In this document: one piece after another, positions 1 through 8,726 of the stretch
Layout of the letters: every line of letters starts with the position of its first letter
Numbering within the stretch: position 1 is the stretch's first letter
Assembly: GCF_009856365.1 (NCBI RefSeq)
Contig: NZ_WMEX01000003.1
Span: 372,812 to 436,811, forward strand
Direction of reading: 5' to 3'
Length of the DNA stretch: 64,000 nucleotides
Source: Vreelandella halophila
Lineage (GTDB): Bacteria > Pseudomonadota > Gammaproteobacteria > Pseudomonadales > Oleiphilaceae
The notes under the pieces: model-generated
Seen by the model: the letters and a program-made list of their open reading frames with translations, nothing else
Database searches by the model: none
What the model was told of the DNA's origin: nothing
Program-made: the position numbers and the translations under genes

Positions 1-362
1 ATCATTGAGGCCGTCGTGGTCTTACCGTGGGTCCCCGCCGCGGCCAGCACCCAGCGCCCGTTCAGGACCTCCCGGGCCAGGAATTCCGGGCCTGACACAT
101 AGGGCATGTTGCGGTTGAGCATGTACTCCACGGCCGCGTTACCCCGGCCCAGGGCATTGCCCACCACCACCAGATCCGGAGCGGGCTTCAGGGCTTCACG
201 GGTGTAGCCTTCGTGCAGACCGATGCCGGCCTGCTCCAGCTGGGTGCTCATGGGCGGATAGACGTTCTCGTCCGAACCGGTCACCTCGTGCCCGAGCTCG
301 CGTGCCAGCAGCGCCAGGCTGCCCATGAAGGTACCGCAGATACCAAGAATATGGATGTGCAT
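1..362 (-). CDS. mpl: UDP-N-acetylmuramate:L-Ala-gamma-D-Glu-mDAP ligase Mpl (N-terminal 120 residues; gene runs off the window)
   Basis: Mpl is a cytoplasmic ligase that attaches the recycled murein tripeptide to UDP-MurNAc, so that turned-over cell wall is reused. The fragment starts MHIHILGICG, the nucleotide-binding opening typical of Mpl and MurC, and reaches the ATP-binding P-loop [10 protein letters not shown] at about residues 110-119, where the window ends. Mpl rather than MurC is favoured by the MHIHILGICGTFMG start and by a complete murC elsewhere in the window. It is divergent from the phosphofructokinase gene; the 151-bp gap must hold both promoters. The catalytic central and C-terminal domains lie outside the window. 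Confidence 0.9.
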   Translation of the reverse strand, partial: MHIHILGICGTFMGSLALLARELGHEVTGSDENVYPPMSTQLEQAGIGLHEGYTREALKPAPDLVVVGNALGRGNAAVEYMLNRNMPYVSGPEFLAREVLNGRWVLAAAGTHGKTTTASM

Positions 363-447
363 AGTCCGCCGTTCCGGCCCGTTGCCCATGGATCACGCCA
401 TGGTATTGGAAATCCCGGATAAACCCAATCCAATGCCTTGTGGATCA

Positions 448-476
448 TGCACAACCACGGTGCTTTCAAGTATCAT
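448..476 (+). promoter_or_regulatory. Possible sigma-70 promoter of the phosphofructokinase gene
   Basis: TGCACA (448-453) and TATCAT (471-476) are separated by 17 bases and lie about 40 bases upstream of the ATG at 514. Each hexamer matches the consensus at four to five positions. This is a by-eye call. Confidence 0.35.
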
Positions 477-513
477 GCGTCACCATTCAGTCGATTGCAG
501 GAGGCTCAACAAC

Positions 514-1776
514 ATGGCGCCCAAGAACGCTTTCTATGCCCAGTCCGGGGGCGTGACCGCGGTCATCAACGCCAGCGCCGCGGGGGTGATCGAAACCGCC
601 CGCAAACACGGCGACCGTATCGGCAAGGTATTCGCCGGCCGCAACGGTATTACCGGTGCCCTCAAGGAGGAGCTGATCGACACCAGTTACGAGACCGATG
701 ACGAGATCCGCGCCCTGATCCACACGCCCGGGGGCGCTTTTGGGTCCTGCCGCCACAAGCTTCGGAATATTGATGAGAACCGCCATGAGTACGAGCGACT
801 GATCGAAGTCTTCCGGGCCCACGACATCGGCTACTTCTTCTACAACGGTGGTGGCGATTCCCAGGACACAGCCTTCAAGGTCTCCCAGATGGCCGAGCGC
901 ATGGGCTACCCGCTCAACTGCATCGGCATCCCGAAGACAGTGGACAACGACCTGCCCTTCACCGACTGCTGCCCGGGCTTTGGCTCCGTTGCCAAATACG
1001 TGGCCACCTCCACACTGGAGGCGAGCCTGGACATCCAGTCCATGTGCGACACCTCCACCAAGGTCTTCATCCTCGAGGTCATGGGCCGCCACGCGGGCTG
1101 GATCGCCGCCGCCGGCGGGCTGGCCGGGAAGAATCCGGGGGACGCGCCGCACATCATCGTATTCCCGGAGCACCCCTTCGAACGTGAGGCGTTCCTGAAC
1201 AAGGTCGACCAGTGCGTAAAGGATCACGGGTTCTGCGTGGTGGTAGCCTCGGAGGGCGCCCAGTACGAGGACGGCCGTTTCCTCGCGGAAGCCGGCCAGA
1301 AGGACGCCTTCGGCCATACCCAGCTGGGCGGCGTGGCACCGACACTGGCCAACATGGTGAAGCAGTCCCTGGGCCACAAGTACCACTGGGCGGTCGCGGA
1401 CTACCTGCAGCGCTCGGCGCGCCACATTGCGTCACAGACGGATGTGGAGCAGGCCTACGCCGTGGGTGAGGCCGCCGTGAACTACGCTCTGGAAGGCCGC
1501 AACGGCATCATGCCCATCATCAAGCGCGAATCGTCCGACCCCTATCGCTGGCACATCAGTGAGGCGCCGCTGAATGAGGTGGCCAACCAGGAGAAGAAGA
1601 TGCCGATCCACTACACCACGGATGAGGGTTTCGGCATCACGGCGGACTGCCGCGAATACCTGGAGCCGCTGATCCAGGGTGAAGCCTTCCCGCCGTTCGA
1701 GAAGGGCCTGCCCAAGGTGGCGAAGCTTGAGAACCGGCCCGTGGAGAAGAAGCTCAAGGCCGACTTCAAGCTGTGA
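514..1776 (+). CDS. pfp: Pyrophosphate-dependent 6-phosphofructokinase (PfkA superfamily)
   Basis: A 420-aa cytoplasmic enzyme that phosphorylates fructose 6-phosphate. The start is the ATG at 514, preceded by GCAGGAGG; longer in-frame extensions have no ribosome site. The N-terminal SGGVTAVINA loop is the PFK nucleotide/phosphate site. NGGGDSQDT (about residue 111) places Asp where ATP-dependent enzymes have Gly (E. coli Gly104), and PKTVDNDLP carries Lys where ATP enzymes have Gly (Gly124). Both substitutions are the known signature of PPi-using enzymes. MGRHAGWIA is the sugar-phosphate binding motif. PPi enzymes work reversibly, so the gene may serve both glycolysis and gluconeogenesis. 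The PPi assignment is inferred from these residues. Confidence 0.88.
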   Translation: MAPKNAFYAQSGGVTAVINASAAGVIETARKHGDRIGKVFAGRNGITGALKEELIDTSYETDDEIRALIHTPGGAFGSCRHKLRNIDENRHEYERLIEVFRAHDIGYFFYNGGGDSQDTAFKVSQMAERMGYPLNCIGIPKTVDNDLPFTDCCPGFGSVAKYVATSTLEASLDIQSMCDTSTKVFILEVMGRHAGWIAAAGGLAGKNPGDAPHIIVFPEHPFEREAFLNKVDQCVKDHGFCVVVASEGAQYEDGRFLAEAGQKDAFGHTQLGGVAPTLANMVKQSLGHKYHWAVADYLQRSARHIASQTDVEQAYAVGEAAVNYALEGRNGIMPIIKRESSDPYRWHISEAPLNEVANQEKKMPIHYTTDEGFGITADCREYLEPLIQGEAFPPFEKGLPKVAKLENRPVEKKLKADFKL

Positions 1777-1782
1777 GGCGGT

Positions 1783-1974
1783 TCAGGACCCGGTGTCGTC
1801 GCTGCGACGCCGGGTCATGGAACGACGCTGGAACTGTTTCCAGAGTTCCCCGGTGCTCTGTTCCTTCAGATGTTCATCCAGAGTGCTCCCCGTGACCTGC
1901 ATCCAGTCCAGGTGCTGCTTCCAGCGTTCTTCCGGAATCGTTTCCGGGCGTTTCATGTTCTCGTCATCGGCCAT
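1783..1974 (-). CDS. Small uncharacterised protein, 63 aa
   Basis: I do not recognise this protein. It is highly charged, with an acidic start (MADDENMKRPETIPEERW) and a basic C-terminus (RRSMTRRRSDD), no membrane segment, and an expected helical middle. A strong GGGAGG lies about 10 bases before its ATG. It follows the glutaredoxin gene by 26 bases on the same strand, so the two are probably co-transcribed. It ends 6 bases from the convergent phosphofructokinase stop. The ribosome site and position make it likely to be real; its function is unknown. Confidence 0.6.
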   Translation of the reverse strand: MADDENMKRPETIPEERWKQHLDWMQVTGSTLDEHLKEQSTGELWKQFQRRSMTRRRSDDTGS

Positions 1975-2000
1975 ACCCGCATTTCCTCCCTCGTGGTGAT

Positions 2001-2243
2001 TCAGGCCTGGTTCTGTTCAATGTACCGGGTGAACTCGTCAAAACCACCGACATGACGGTCCCCAACAAAGATCTGCGGTACCGTGTGCACGGGGGTTCCA
2101 GCGATCTCGCTCAGATCCTGCTTGTCCAGTCCTTCCGAGATCATATCGACCCATTCGTGCTCAAGGCCCCGTGTCTCGCACAGGCGGCGTGCGCCGCTGC
2201 AGAAACCGCAGGACATACGGCCGTAGATCGTTACTTTCTCCAT
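2001..2243 (-). CDS. grxC: Glutaredoxin 3
   Basis: An 80-aa thioredoxin-fold oxidoreductase that uses glutathione to reduce disulfides and glutathionylated proteins. The active site is CGFC at residues 12-15 (the usual form is CPYC, so this is a variant dithiol site). TVPQIF with the cis-proline and the glutathione-binding GGFDE near the C-terminus are both present. Length matches the GrxC family. GAGGAG lies 6 bases upstream of the ATG. It sits downstream of the ABC1-kinase gene with about 56 bases between them. Confidence 0.92.
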   Translation of the reverse strand: MEKVTIYGRMSCGFCSGARRLCETRGLEHEWVDMISEGLDKQDLSEIAGTPVHTVPQIFVGDRHVGGFDEFTRYIEQNQA

Positions 2244-2299
2244 TGCTGACTCCTCGGATCATGCCTGTTTCGGGCGCAAGGATAGCATGGAATCCGCGG

Positions 2300-3706
2300 T
2301 CAGCCGGAGGTGCTCCCGGATTCCCCATAGAGATAGTGGCGCAGTACCGGTTCGCCATCGAACTCCGCCGCCAGCACGGCGATGAAGGTGTAGACGCCCA
2401 CCAGCTTGCGGTTGAGGAAGACGAACTCCTTCGGGGGCATACGGAAGTAACGGTTGATGGCGGACCGGGTAGCCTCGCGCGCCACGCGGTTGGGCAGGTC
2501 GCTCTGCTTCCAGCGGTATTCACCACGCTCATTGACCGCGTAGTCCGGCTTCTCCATGGCCTCGCCACTCAGCGGCTCGAGCACCCGCATACAGACCCCG
2601 CCAAACCGCTCGAGGACCGGCCGGGGCCAGTCAGCCTGCATGAAGTTGAGCTTGATACCGCCTTCAATGACGGCGTCCAGATCCTGCTCGTAGGACGCCC
2701 GGATCATGTCCCGGACCGGCCCCAGGAACTCATCGGAATACCGCTGCACCGCCCCGAAATCGAGCAGCACAATGCAGTCCCGATCCCCGGTCTCCTCGGC
2801 CAGCCGGATCCGGTAGTTCCCGAAGTTCGGATCGGTCTGGATTTCGTTCCAGATGAACAGTTCGCTCAGGAACAGCTCCAGTGCCCCCTTACCCAGCGCG
2901 GAGCGCCGCTCCAGGGAGAGAGACTGGACCGGCTCGGAGCCCACCGGATGACCGGATTCGTAGGTCGACGCAATCACATGGTCACTCGAGTATTCCTCGA
3001 CGACCCGGGGCACGATGAAACGCGGATCATCCAACAGCTTCTGCCGGAATGACTCGGTGGTGCGGGCTTCCAGGCGGTAGTCCACCTCCCGGTGCATCAT
3101 GGCGCGGACTTCCTCCAGCCACTCATCGAAGGCCGGCCCCCAGGAAACCACACGGGCCATCTTGAGCACCTGGGCCACAGAGTTCAGGTCGGAGTCCACG
3201 GCATCGGCCACGCCGGGGTACTGGATCTTGAGAACCAGCTCCTCACCATCCTCACGACGGCGTGCCCAGTGCACCTGGCCCAGTGAGGCAGCACCAATGG
3301 GCTCCGGGTCGACTTCCAGCTCGGACAGCCGTTGCTCACCCAGTTCCGCCTTCAGGGTCCGCTCGATGGTGGCCCACTCCAGGGAGGTGGTGCGATCCTC
3401 AAGGGTGTGCAGGGCCTCGGTGACTTCCTCCGGAAGGAAATGCTCGCCATAGAGCGCCATGATCTGGCCGATCTTGACCACACTGCCCTTGAGCTGCCCC
3501 AGCTCCTCCACCAGGTACCGCGCCTGGCGTGACAGCATGTCGCTGCGGCGCTGCTGACGGCTCTCACGGTTTCCAAACCAGTTGGTGGCGTAATGGCCCG
3601 CCATGCGGGTGCCGGCGAAAAGCCCGGCCCGTGTCAGGCTCAGGCGGCGCTCAAAGCTGCCGGTCTTGATGCGTGACACCGAACTGCGTTTCTTCTCGGA
3701 GCCCAT
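2300..3706 (-). CDS. ABC1/UbiB-family atypical protein kinase
   Basis: A 468-aa member of the AarF/ABC1/UbiB family, whose better-known members support ubiquinone synthesis or lipid homeostasis as atypical kinases/ATPases. The family signature KxGQ is in VVKIGQIMALYG (about residue 76), followed by the nucleotide-loop motif IGAASLGQVH, the catalytic-loop equivalent TDPNFGNY, and the metal-binding DFG of VLLDFGAV. No strong transmembrane pair is evident at the C-terminus, unlike E. coli UbiB, so it may not be the orthologue of the ubiquinone kinase. It follows lipB with no gap, where lipA is common in relatives. The substrate cannot be told from sequence. Confidence 0.82.
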   Translation of the reverse strand: MGSEKKRSSVSRIKTGSFERRLSLTRAGLFAGTRMAGHYATNWFGNRESRQQRRSDMLSRQARYLVEELGQLKGSVVKIGQIMALYGEHFLPEEVTEALHTLEDRTTSLEWATIERTLKAELGEQRLSELEVDPEPIGAASLGQVHWARRREDGEELVLKIQYPGVADAVDSDLNSVAQVLKMARVVSWGPAFDEWLEEVRAMMHREVDYRLEARTTESFRQKLLDDPRFIVPRVVEEYSSDHVIASTYESGHPVGSEPVQSLSLERRSALGKGALELFLSELFIWNEIQTDPNFGNYRIRLAEETGDRDCIVLLDFGAVQRYSDEFLGPVRDMIRASYEQDLDAVIEGGIKLNFMQADWPRPVLERFGGVCMRVLEPLSGEAMEKPDYAVNERGEYRWKQSDLPNRVAREATRSAINRYFRMPPKEFVFLNRKLVGVYTFIAVLAAEFDGEPVLRHYLYGESGSTSG

Positions 3707-4354
3707 TCACTCGCTCCCGGCCTGTTGCAACCGCTCCAGCAGGGTCCGCTGGAGTACATCCGATACCGCGCCCAGAGACACGCTCTCACCCAGCTGATCC
3801 CGCAGCTGGGTGACGGGCATGCCCGCATAACCACAGGGGTTGATCCGTTGAAACGGTGAGAGATCCATGTCCACATTGAGTGCAAGTCCATGGTAAGCGC
3901 AGCCACGCCGCACCCTCAGACCCAGTGAGGCGATCTTTTCACCCGCCACGTAGACACCGGGCGCGTCCCGGCGGGGGGCGGCCTCGATCCCCCAGTGTGC
4001 CAGCACTGCCACGGTGGTGTCTTCCAGCAGGCTGACGAGCTGGCGCACGCCCAGCCCGCGACGGCGGATATCAATCAGTGTATAGAGCATAAGCTGGCCG
4101 GGGCCGTGAAACGTGACCTGGCCGCCGCGGTCGACCTGGACCACTGGTATATCGCCCGGCCAGAGAAGATGTTCAGCCCGGCCGGCCTGGCCCTGGGTAA
4201 ACACGGGGTCGTGCTCCAGCAGCCAGCACTCGTCACGGGTGTTGCCATCACGCTGGTCTGTAAAGGCCTTCATGGCCTCAAAAACAGGCTCATAGGCGCG
4301 CCGACCGAGCCACTCAAACCGGGGCTCCTCAGCAGGGGGGACAGACTGGCCCAT
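3707..4354 (-). CDS. lipB: Octanoyl-[acyl-carrier-protein]:protein N-octanoyltransferase LipB
   Basis: A 215-aa enzyme that moves octanoate from acyl carrier protein to lipoyl domains, the first step of lipoate assembly. The family motif [13 protein letters not shown], the catalytic Lys in KIASLGLRV and the catalytic Cys in INPCGYAGM are all present, and length is normal. Its ATG overlaps the ybeD stop codon, a sign of translational coupling. The partner lipoyl synthase LipA is not in the window. Confidence 0.95.
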   Translation of the reverse strand: MGQSVPPAEEPRFEWLGRRAYEPVFEAMKAFTDQRDGNTRDECWLLEHDPVFTQGQAGRAEHLLWPGDIPVVQVDRGGQVTFHGPGQLMLYTLIDIRRRGLGVRQLVSLLEDTTVAVLAHWGIEAAPRRDAPGVYVAGEKIASLGLRVRRGCAYHGLALNVDMDLSPFQRINPCGYAGMPVTQLRDQLGESVSLGAVSDVLQRTLLERLQQAGSE

Positions 4355-4623
4355 CAGACCACCATGTGAACCTGACCGGTGGCCTTGAGTGCCGCGAACA
4401 GGTTCTGCAGCTGCTCTTCACCGGTGGCCCTGAGAGTAACGCGAACCGATATGAACCGGCCGTTGCGGCTCGGCTGGGCGGTGAGTGTCGCCGGGTCAAA
4501 CGCCGGGTCGAACTGCTGCACAACCCGGGTCACCGTCAGTGCGAAATCTTCGCTGTGATCCCCGATCACCTTGATCGGGTAGTCACAGGGGAACTCGATC
4601 TGGGGATTCTGGCCTTCACTCAT
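4354..4623 (-). CDS. ybeD: YbeD family protein (DUF493)
   Basis: An 89-aa protein of the small ferredoxin-like-fold DUF493 family, which nearly always sits between dacA and lipB as here. The core [13 protein letters not shown] and the C-terminal [13 protein letters not shown]...LFAAL...VHMVV stretch match the family. A regulatory ACT-like role has been proposed for the fold, but its exact function is not established. Confidence 0.9.
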   Translation of the reverse strand: MSEGQNPQIEFPCDYPIKVIGDHSEDFALTVTRVVQQFDPAFDPATLTAQPSRNGRFISVRVTLRATGEEQLQNLFAALKATGQVHMVV

Positions 4624-4632
4624 GCCCCTAGG

Positions 4633-5784
4633 TTACTGGAACAGCCCCAGGAAGAACAGCTTGATGGTGTCCCAGAGGCGGCGGAAAAGCCCACCCTGCT
4701 CCACGGAATGCAGCGCCACCAACTCCCTTTCGGCGAGTGTGCTGTCTTCATGGGTCACCGTCAGGTCCCCGAACACCTCACCGCGCTCGATCGGGGCCTC
4801 GAGGACGGATTCAACGGATACGGCAGGCTCCAGTTCTTCCCGCGCTCCGTTCGGAACCGTGAGATACAGATCTTCCTGAATACCAAGATCCACCCGATCG
4901 CCAGCACCTTTCCAGACCCGGGCATCGGTCACCTTTTCCCCGCCCTCGTAAAGACGGAAGGTTTCATAGTAACGGAAACCGTAATTCAGAAGCTGCTGGG
5001 ACTCACGCGCCCTGGCTTCTTCGCTGGCGGCTCCCATAACCACACTGACCAGGCGCATGCCGTCGCGTTCGGCGGATGCCGCCAGGCAGTAGCCCGCGTC
5101 ATCCGTATGCCCGGTCTTGAGCCCGTCGACGGATTTGTCACGCCAGAGCAGCTGGTTACGATTGGGCTGGCGGATGCCGTTGTACGTGTAATGGCGCTTG
5201 GAGTAGAGATCATAGGTATCCGGAAAATCACGGATCTTGGCGCTCGACAGGAGTGCCATGTCCCGCGCCGTGGTGTACATATCCGGGTCAGGCAGGCCGG
5301 TGGGGTTGGTGAAGTGGGTATTGTCCATTCCCAGCTGGCTGGCCTGCTGGTTCATCATCTGGGCGAATGAGCCCTCGCCCCCGGCAATGTGTTCCGCCAG
5401 CGCCACGCTGGCATCATTGCCCGACTGCACGATGATGCCGTGCATCAGTTCCCGCACGGTTACTTTGGTGCCTTCCTTGAGGAACATCCGGGAGCCGCCG
5501 GTCTTCCACGCATTGACGCTCACCGTGGTTTCCTCATCCATGCTCAGGCGACCGGCCTCCATCTCGCGGTCCGCGATGTAAGCCGTCATCATCTTGGTCA
5601 GGCTCGCCGGTGCCACCCGCTGATCCGCGTTTTTCTCGACCAGGACCCGCCCGCTCTGGATATCCATGAGAATGTAGGAGTCCGCACCCAGCTCCGGTGG
5701 CGACGGTATCAGGCTCGATGCCTGAAGCGGCGCCGCCGCGGAAGCAATGCAGAAAACCAGTAGAATCGAGAACAGCTTACGCAT
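4633..5784 (-). CDS. dacA: D-alanyl-D-alanine carboxypeptidase (PBP5/6 type)
   Basis: A 383-aa low-molecular-weight penicillin-binding protein that trims the terminal D-Ala from muropeptide pentapeptides. The start is the ATG at 5784, which gives an ordinary signal peptide (MRKLFSILLVFCIASAAA). The active-site motifs are SLTK (nucleophile Ser), SGN in IVQSGNDAS, and KTG in LKTGHTDDAGYC. The C-terminal end is a helix that probably anchors it to the inner membrane face (WDTIKLFFLGLFQ). It is the classical neighbour of rlpA and ybeD. Confidence 0.95.
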   Translation of the reverse strand: MRKLFSILLVFCIASAAAPLQASSLIPSPPELGADSYILMDIQSGRVLVEKNADQRVAPASLTKMMTAYIADREMEAGRLSMDEETTVSVNAWKTGGSRMFLKEGTKVTVRELMHGIIVQSGNDASVALAEHIAGGEGSFAQMMNQQASQLGMDNTHFTNPTGLPDPDMYTTARDMALLSSAKIRDFPDTYDLYSKRHYTYNGIRQPNRNQLLWRDKSVDGLKTGHTDDAGYCLAASAERDGMRLVSVVMGAASEEARARESQQLLNYGFRYYETFRLYEGGEKVTDARVWKGAGDRVDLGIQEDLYLTVPNGAREELEPAVSVESVLEAPIERGEVFGDLTVTHEDSTLAERELVALHSVEQGGLFRRLWDTIKLFFLGLFQ

Positions 5785-5803
5785 GGTTGTATCGTCCTGA
5801 TGT

Positions 5804-6679
5804 TCAGCCCGTGCTACCGACGGGCCGTGTAATGATGATGGGCTGCCCCAGCTCGTTCCGCTCAATGGCGCGGCGAGCCTGCTCGGCCGCTCCCCGCTCC
5901 CGGAAAGGGCCAACCCAGACACGATGGATCTGCTCACCGTTCCGACCCTCTACCAGGTGGACGTCGCCGGCTGTCACCATGTGAAGCTGGGCCTTGAGCT
6001 GCGTGGCGGCGGTTAAGTTACCAAATGCGCCCACCTGAACAAAGAGACGGTCCTCTTTGTTTCCCGATGGTAATGCGGGCTTTTCAGCGGTTCCGGTCTC
6101 GCCTCCCCTGGCCTCGGGACTGGCGCCCGAATCATCGGGGCTGGCCGCAACGGCCTCAATATGCACACGCGTCGTACCCTGGCCCTCGAATCCAAGCACC
6201 TTGGCCGCAGCATACGAGAGGTCAATCAGACGCTCGCCGTGAAAGGGACCGCGATCGTTGACCCTGACAATGGTGGAGCGGTCGTTCTCCAGGTTGGTGA
6301 CACGGACATAGGTGGGCAGGGGCAGGTTGCGGTGAGCCGCGCTGAGCTCGTACATGTTGTAGGTCTCACCATTGGAGGTCAGGTGGCCATGGAACTTGCG
6401 GCCATACCAGCTGGCCCGCCCCCGGGCCTCATACCCCTCCGCGGAGTCCATGACTTCATAGGTCTTGCCCCAGACTTCGTAGGGTGACTTGTTGCCGCCC
6501 TTGCTGGGGGGTTCATAACGCGGTTCCGGCTCCTCGATGCTGGCAATGTCGAGTTCCCGATCCGGGCCAGTGTCCTGGGACAGAGTGTAACGGTCATCGG
6601 ATTGACGCTGCCCGGTACCGGCACACCCGGTAACCAGCAACACCAGCGCCAGCAACAGCAGTCGGGCCCCACTACTCAT
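5804..6679 (-). CDS. rlpA: Septal ring lytic transglycosylase RlpA (lipoprotein)
   Basis: A 291-aa outer-membrane lipoprotein that cleaves stem-peptide-free glycan at the septum. The chosen ATG (6679) gives a lipoprotein signal ending LLVTGC, with Cys lipidated. The double-psi beta-barrel holds ASWYGRKFHG, the YDM-like region, and RVNDRGPF with the catalytic Asp. The C-terminal SPOR domain (about residues 205-290, starting RLFVQVGAF) binds denuded glycan. The start overlaps the mltB stop by 8 bases. Confidence 0.94.
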   Translation of the reverse strand: MSSGARLLLLALVLLVTGCAGTGQRQSDDRYTLSQDTGPDRELDIASIEEPEPRYEPPSKGGNKSPYEVWGKTYEVMDSAEGYEARGRASWYGRKFHGHLTSNGETYNMYELSAAHRNLPLPTYVRVTNLENDRSTIVRVNDRGPFHGERLIDLSYAAAKVLGFEGQGTTRVHIEAVAASPDDSGASPEARGGETGTAEKPALPSGNKEDRLFVQVGAFGNLTAATQLKAQLHMVTAGDVHLVEGRNGEQIHRVWVGPFRERGAAEQARRAIERNELGQPIIITRPVGSTG

Positions 6680-7547
6680 CCAGTGCGGCCTCCTGCAGAC
6701 GCTGTGCCAGCGACCACGCCGCCATGGCGTACAGGTCGCTGTGGTTGTAGCGGGTGATGACGTCAAAGTTGGCATGCGCGATCCAGTCCTGTTGACGGCC
6801 CTCCACGGTCAACCGCAACAGCCGGGTCTCGCCAACGGGCCCACGCCACTGCTCCAGGGGCATGACCACCGGTGCTCCCGGATGCCAGTGATGTTCGTGG
6901 AAATAGTTGGCGACACTCCCAATGGCATCCACTGGGCTGTCGAACAGATCCACGACGCCATCACCATCAAAATCCACAGCGTAGTGCCGATAGCTGCTGG
7001 CGATGAACTGGCCATACCCCATGGCGCCCGCATAGGACCCCATGGGATCGCGCGGGTCAAACCCCTGATCCCGCGCCAGCAAGAGGAAGTGGCGCAGCTC
7101 CTCGCGGAAGAAATCGGCTCTGGGCGGGTAGCCGAAACCCAGAGTAAACAGGGCGTCCAGCACCCGGTCGTTTCCGGCATGACGGCCGTAGAACGTCTCA
7201 ATCCCGATGATCGCCGCAACCAGCTCTGAGGGCACACCATACCGCCGTTCAGCCCTGGCAAGAGTCTCCCGGTGACGCGCCATGAAGGCCCGCCCCTGCT
7301 TGACCCGTTCCGGGGTCAGGAAGATTCCGCGGTACTCACCCCATTCCAGTACCTTTTCGGCGGGGGCACTGATGCGCTCGATCACTGCCTCATCATGGCG
7401 GGCGGCATCCAACCATGCGCTCACCTGCTCGCGTTCGAACCCCTCCTCCCGGACCATGCGCTCAACAAACCGCTCCCGGTCCGATGTGGCGGCCATCACA
7501 GACAGGCTGAAAAGGGCGATCAACAGAACAATCGGGAAACGGGTCAT
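6672..7547 (-). CDS. mltB: Lytic murein transglycosylase B
   Basis: A 291-aa periplasmic glycan cleaver giving 1,6-anhydro ends. The catalytic Glu lies in IIGIETFYG, followed by the family blocks LFTLGFGYPPRADFF, GAMGYGQFIASSYR and DGDGVVDL. An N-terminal signal peptide is visible (MTRFPIVLLIALFSLSVMA), but there is no lipobox Cys as in E. coli MltB, so it may be soluble. It lies between rodA and rlpA, as in pseudomonads and relatives. Confidence 0.92.
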   Translation of the reverse strand: MTRFPIVLLIALFSLSVMAATSDRERFVERMVREEGFEREQVSAWLDAARHDEAVIERISAPAEKVLEWGEYRGIFLTPERVKQGRAFMARHRETLARAERRYGVPSELVAAIIGIETFYGRHAGNDRVLDALFTLGFGYPPRADFFREELRHFLLLARDQGFDPRDPMGSYAGAMGYGQFIASSYRHYAVDFDGDGVVDLFDSPVDAIGSVANYFHEHHWHPGAPVVMPLEQWRGPVGETRLLRLTVEGRQQDWIAHANFDVITRYNHSDLYAMAAWSLAQRLQEAALDE

Positions 7548-7556
7548 GGTATCGGG

Positions 7557-8702
7557 TCAGGACTCCAGCATGCGTCGATGGGTGTGCACGGCCATAAGAA
7601 TACCGAAGCCCGCGAGCAGCGTCACGATGGACGTTCCCCCAAAGCTGACCAGCGGCAGCGGCACCCCCACCACCGGCATCAGACCGCTGACCATGGCGAC
7701 GTTCACGACCACATACATGAAGAAGATGATGGCAAGCCCGCCGGAGAGAAGGCGACTGAACGAGGTCTGCGCCATGGACGCGATGTACAGGCAGCGGATC
7801 ACCACCAGCGCGTAAAGGACCAGAAGCAGGGTCACCCCCACAAACCCGAACTCCTCCGCCAGAACCGCCAGTATGAAATCCGTATGGCCCTCCGGCAGAA
7901 AATCCAGATGGGACTGGGTGCCTTCTCCCCAGCCCTTGCCGTGAAGGCCGCCGGAGCCGATGGCGGTCTTGGACTGCGTGATGTTCCAGCCAGCGCCAAG
8001 CGGGTCACTGCCGGGGTTGAGAAGCGTCAGCACCCGCTCCTTCTGGTAGTCCCGCATCACGAACAGCCAGAGCATGGGTATGGAGGCGCCGCCCGCGGCC
8101 ACCATCAACATGATCAGCTTCCAGCTCAGCCCGGCAAGGAAGAGCACGGCAAGACCGGAGGCGATGACAAGTACAGCGGTCCCCAGGTCCGGCTGAGCAA
8201 TGATCAGCGCGCCCGGCAGCGCGGTCAGCCCCAGGGCCATGAGGATGGGCAACAGCCTGGGTGGCAGTGACAGTTGGGCCAGGAACCACGAGACCATCAG
8301 GGGAACCCCCAGCTTCATTGCCTCGGACGGCTGGAAGCGAGGCAGCCCCGGCAGCGCCAGCCACCGCTGGGCCCCCTGGGCACCGGCACCAAAGAGCAGC
8401 ACCAGAACCAGTGACAGAATGCCGGCCAGATACAGCCAGGGCGACCAGCGCCGGTACAGCATGGGATCCAGTTGCGCGAAGAACAGCATCGCCAGCAGTC
8501 CCACCCCAATGCGCAGCGCCTGGCTCTGGACAATGGCCATGCCATTCTCGCCCGCACTGTACAGAACAACCAGCCCGCCCCCCATGATCAGGAACAGCAA
8601 CAGCAGTAACCACGGGTCCAGGTGCAGCCGGCTCATCCACCCGCCACGGCGGTTCAGGTGATCCGGCTCAAACGCAATCTGGCGTACGAACTCATGGCTC
8701 AC
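7557..8702 (-). CDS. rodA: Rod-shape peptidoglycan polymerase RodA (SEDS family)
   Basis: A 381-aa inner-membrane glycosyltransferase that polymerises lipid II during elongation together with PBP2 encoded just upstream. About ten transmembrane segments are visible. The SEDS signatures are a conserved WNITQSKTAIGSGG loop, LPEGHTDFI and the final PLVSFGGTS. The start is a GTG with GGGGGAG about 7 bases upstream; an internal ATG (residue 23) is a weaker alternative. Confidence 0.95.
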   Translation of the reverse strand: MSHEFVRQIAFEPDHLNRRGGWMSRLHLDPWLLLLLFLIMGGGLVVLYSAGENGMAIVQSQALRIGVGLLAMLFFAQLDPMLYRRWSPWLYLAGILSLVLVLLFGAGAQGAQRWLALPGLPRFQPSEAMKLGVPLMVSWFLAQLSLPPRLLPILMALGLTALPGALIIAQPDLGTAVLVIASGLAVLFLAGLSWKLIMLMVAAGGASIPMLWLFVMRDYQKERVLTLLNPGSDPLGAGWNITQSKTAIGSGGLHGKGWGEGTQSHLDFLPEGHTDFILAVLAEEFGFVGVTLLLVLYALVVIRCLYIASMAQTSFSRLLSGGLAIIFFMYVVVNVAMVSGLMPVVGVPLPLVSFGGTSIVTLLAGFGILMAVHTHRRMLES

Positions 8703-8726
8703 GGCTGCTCTCCCCCGGTGACCCCA

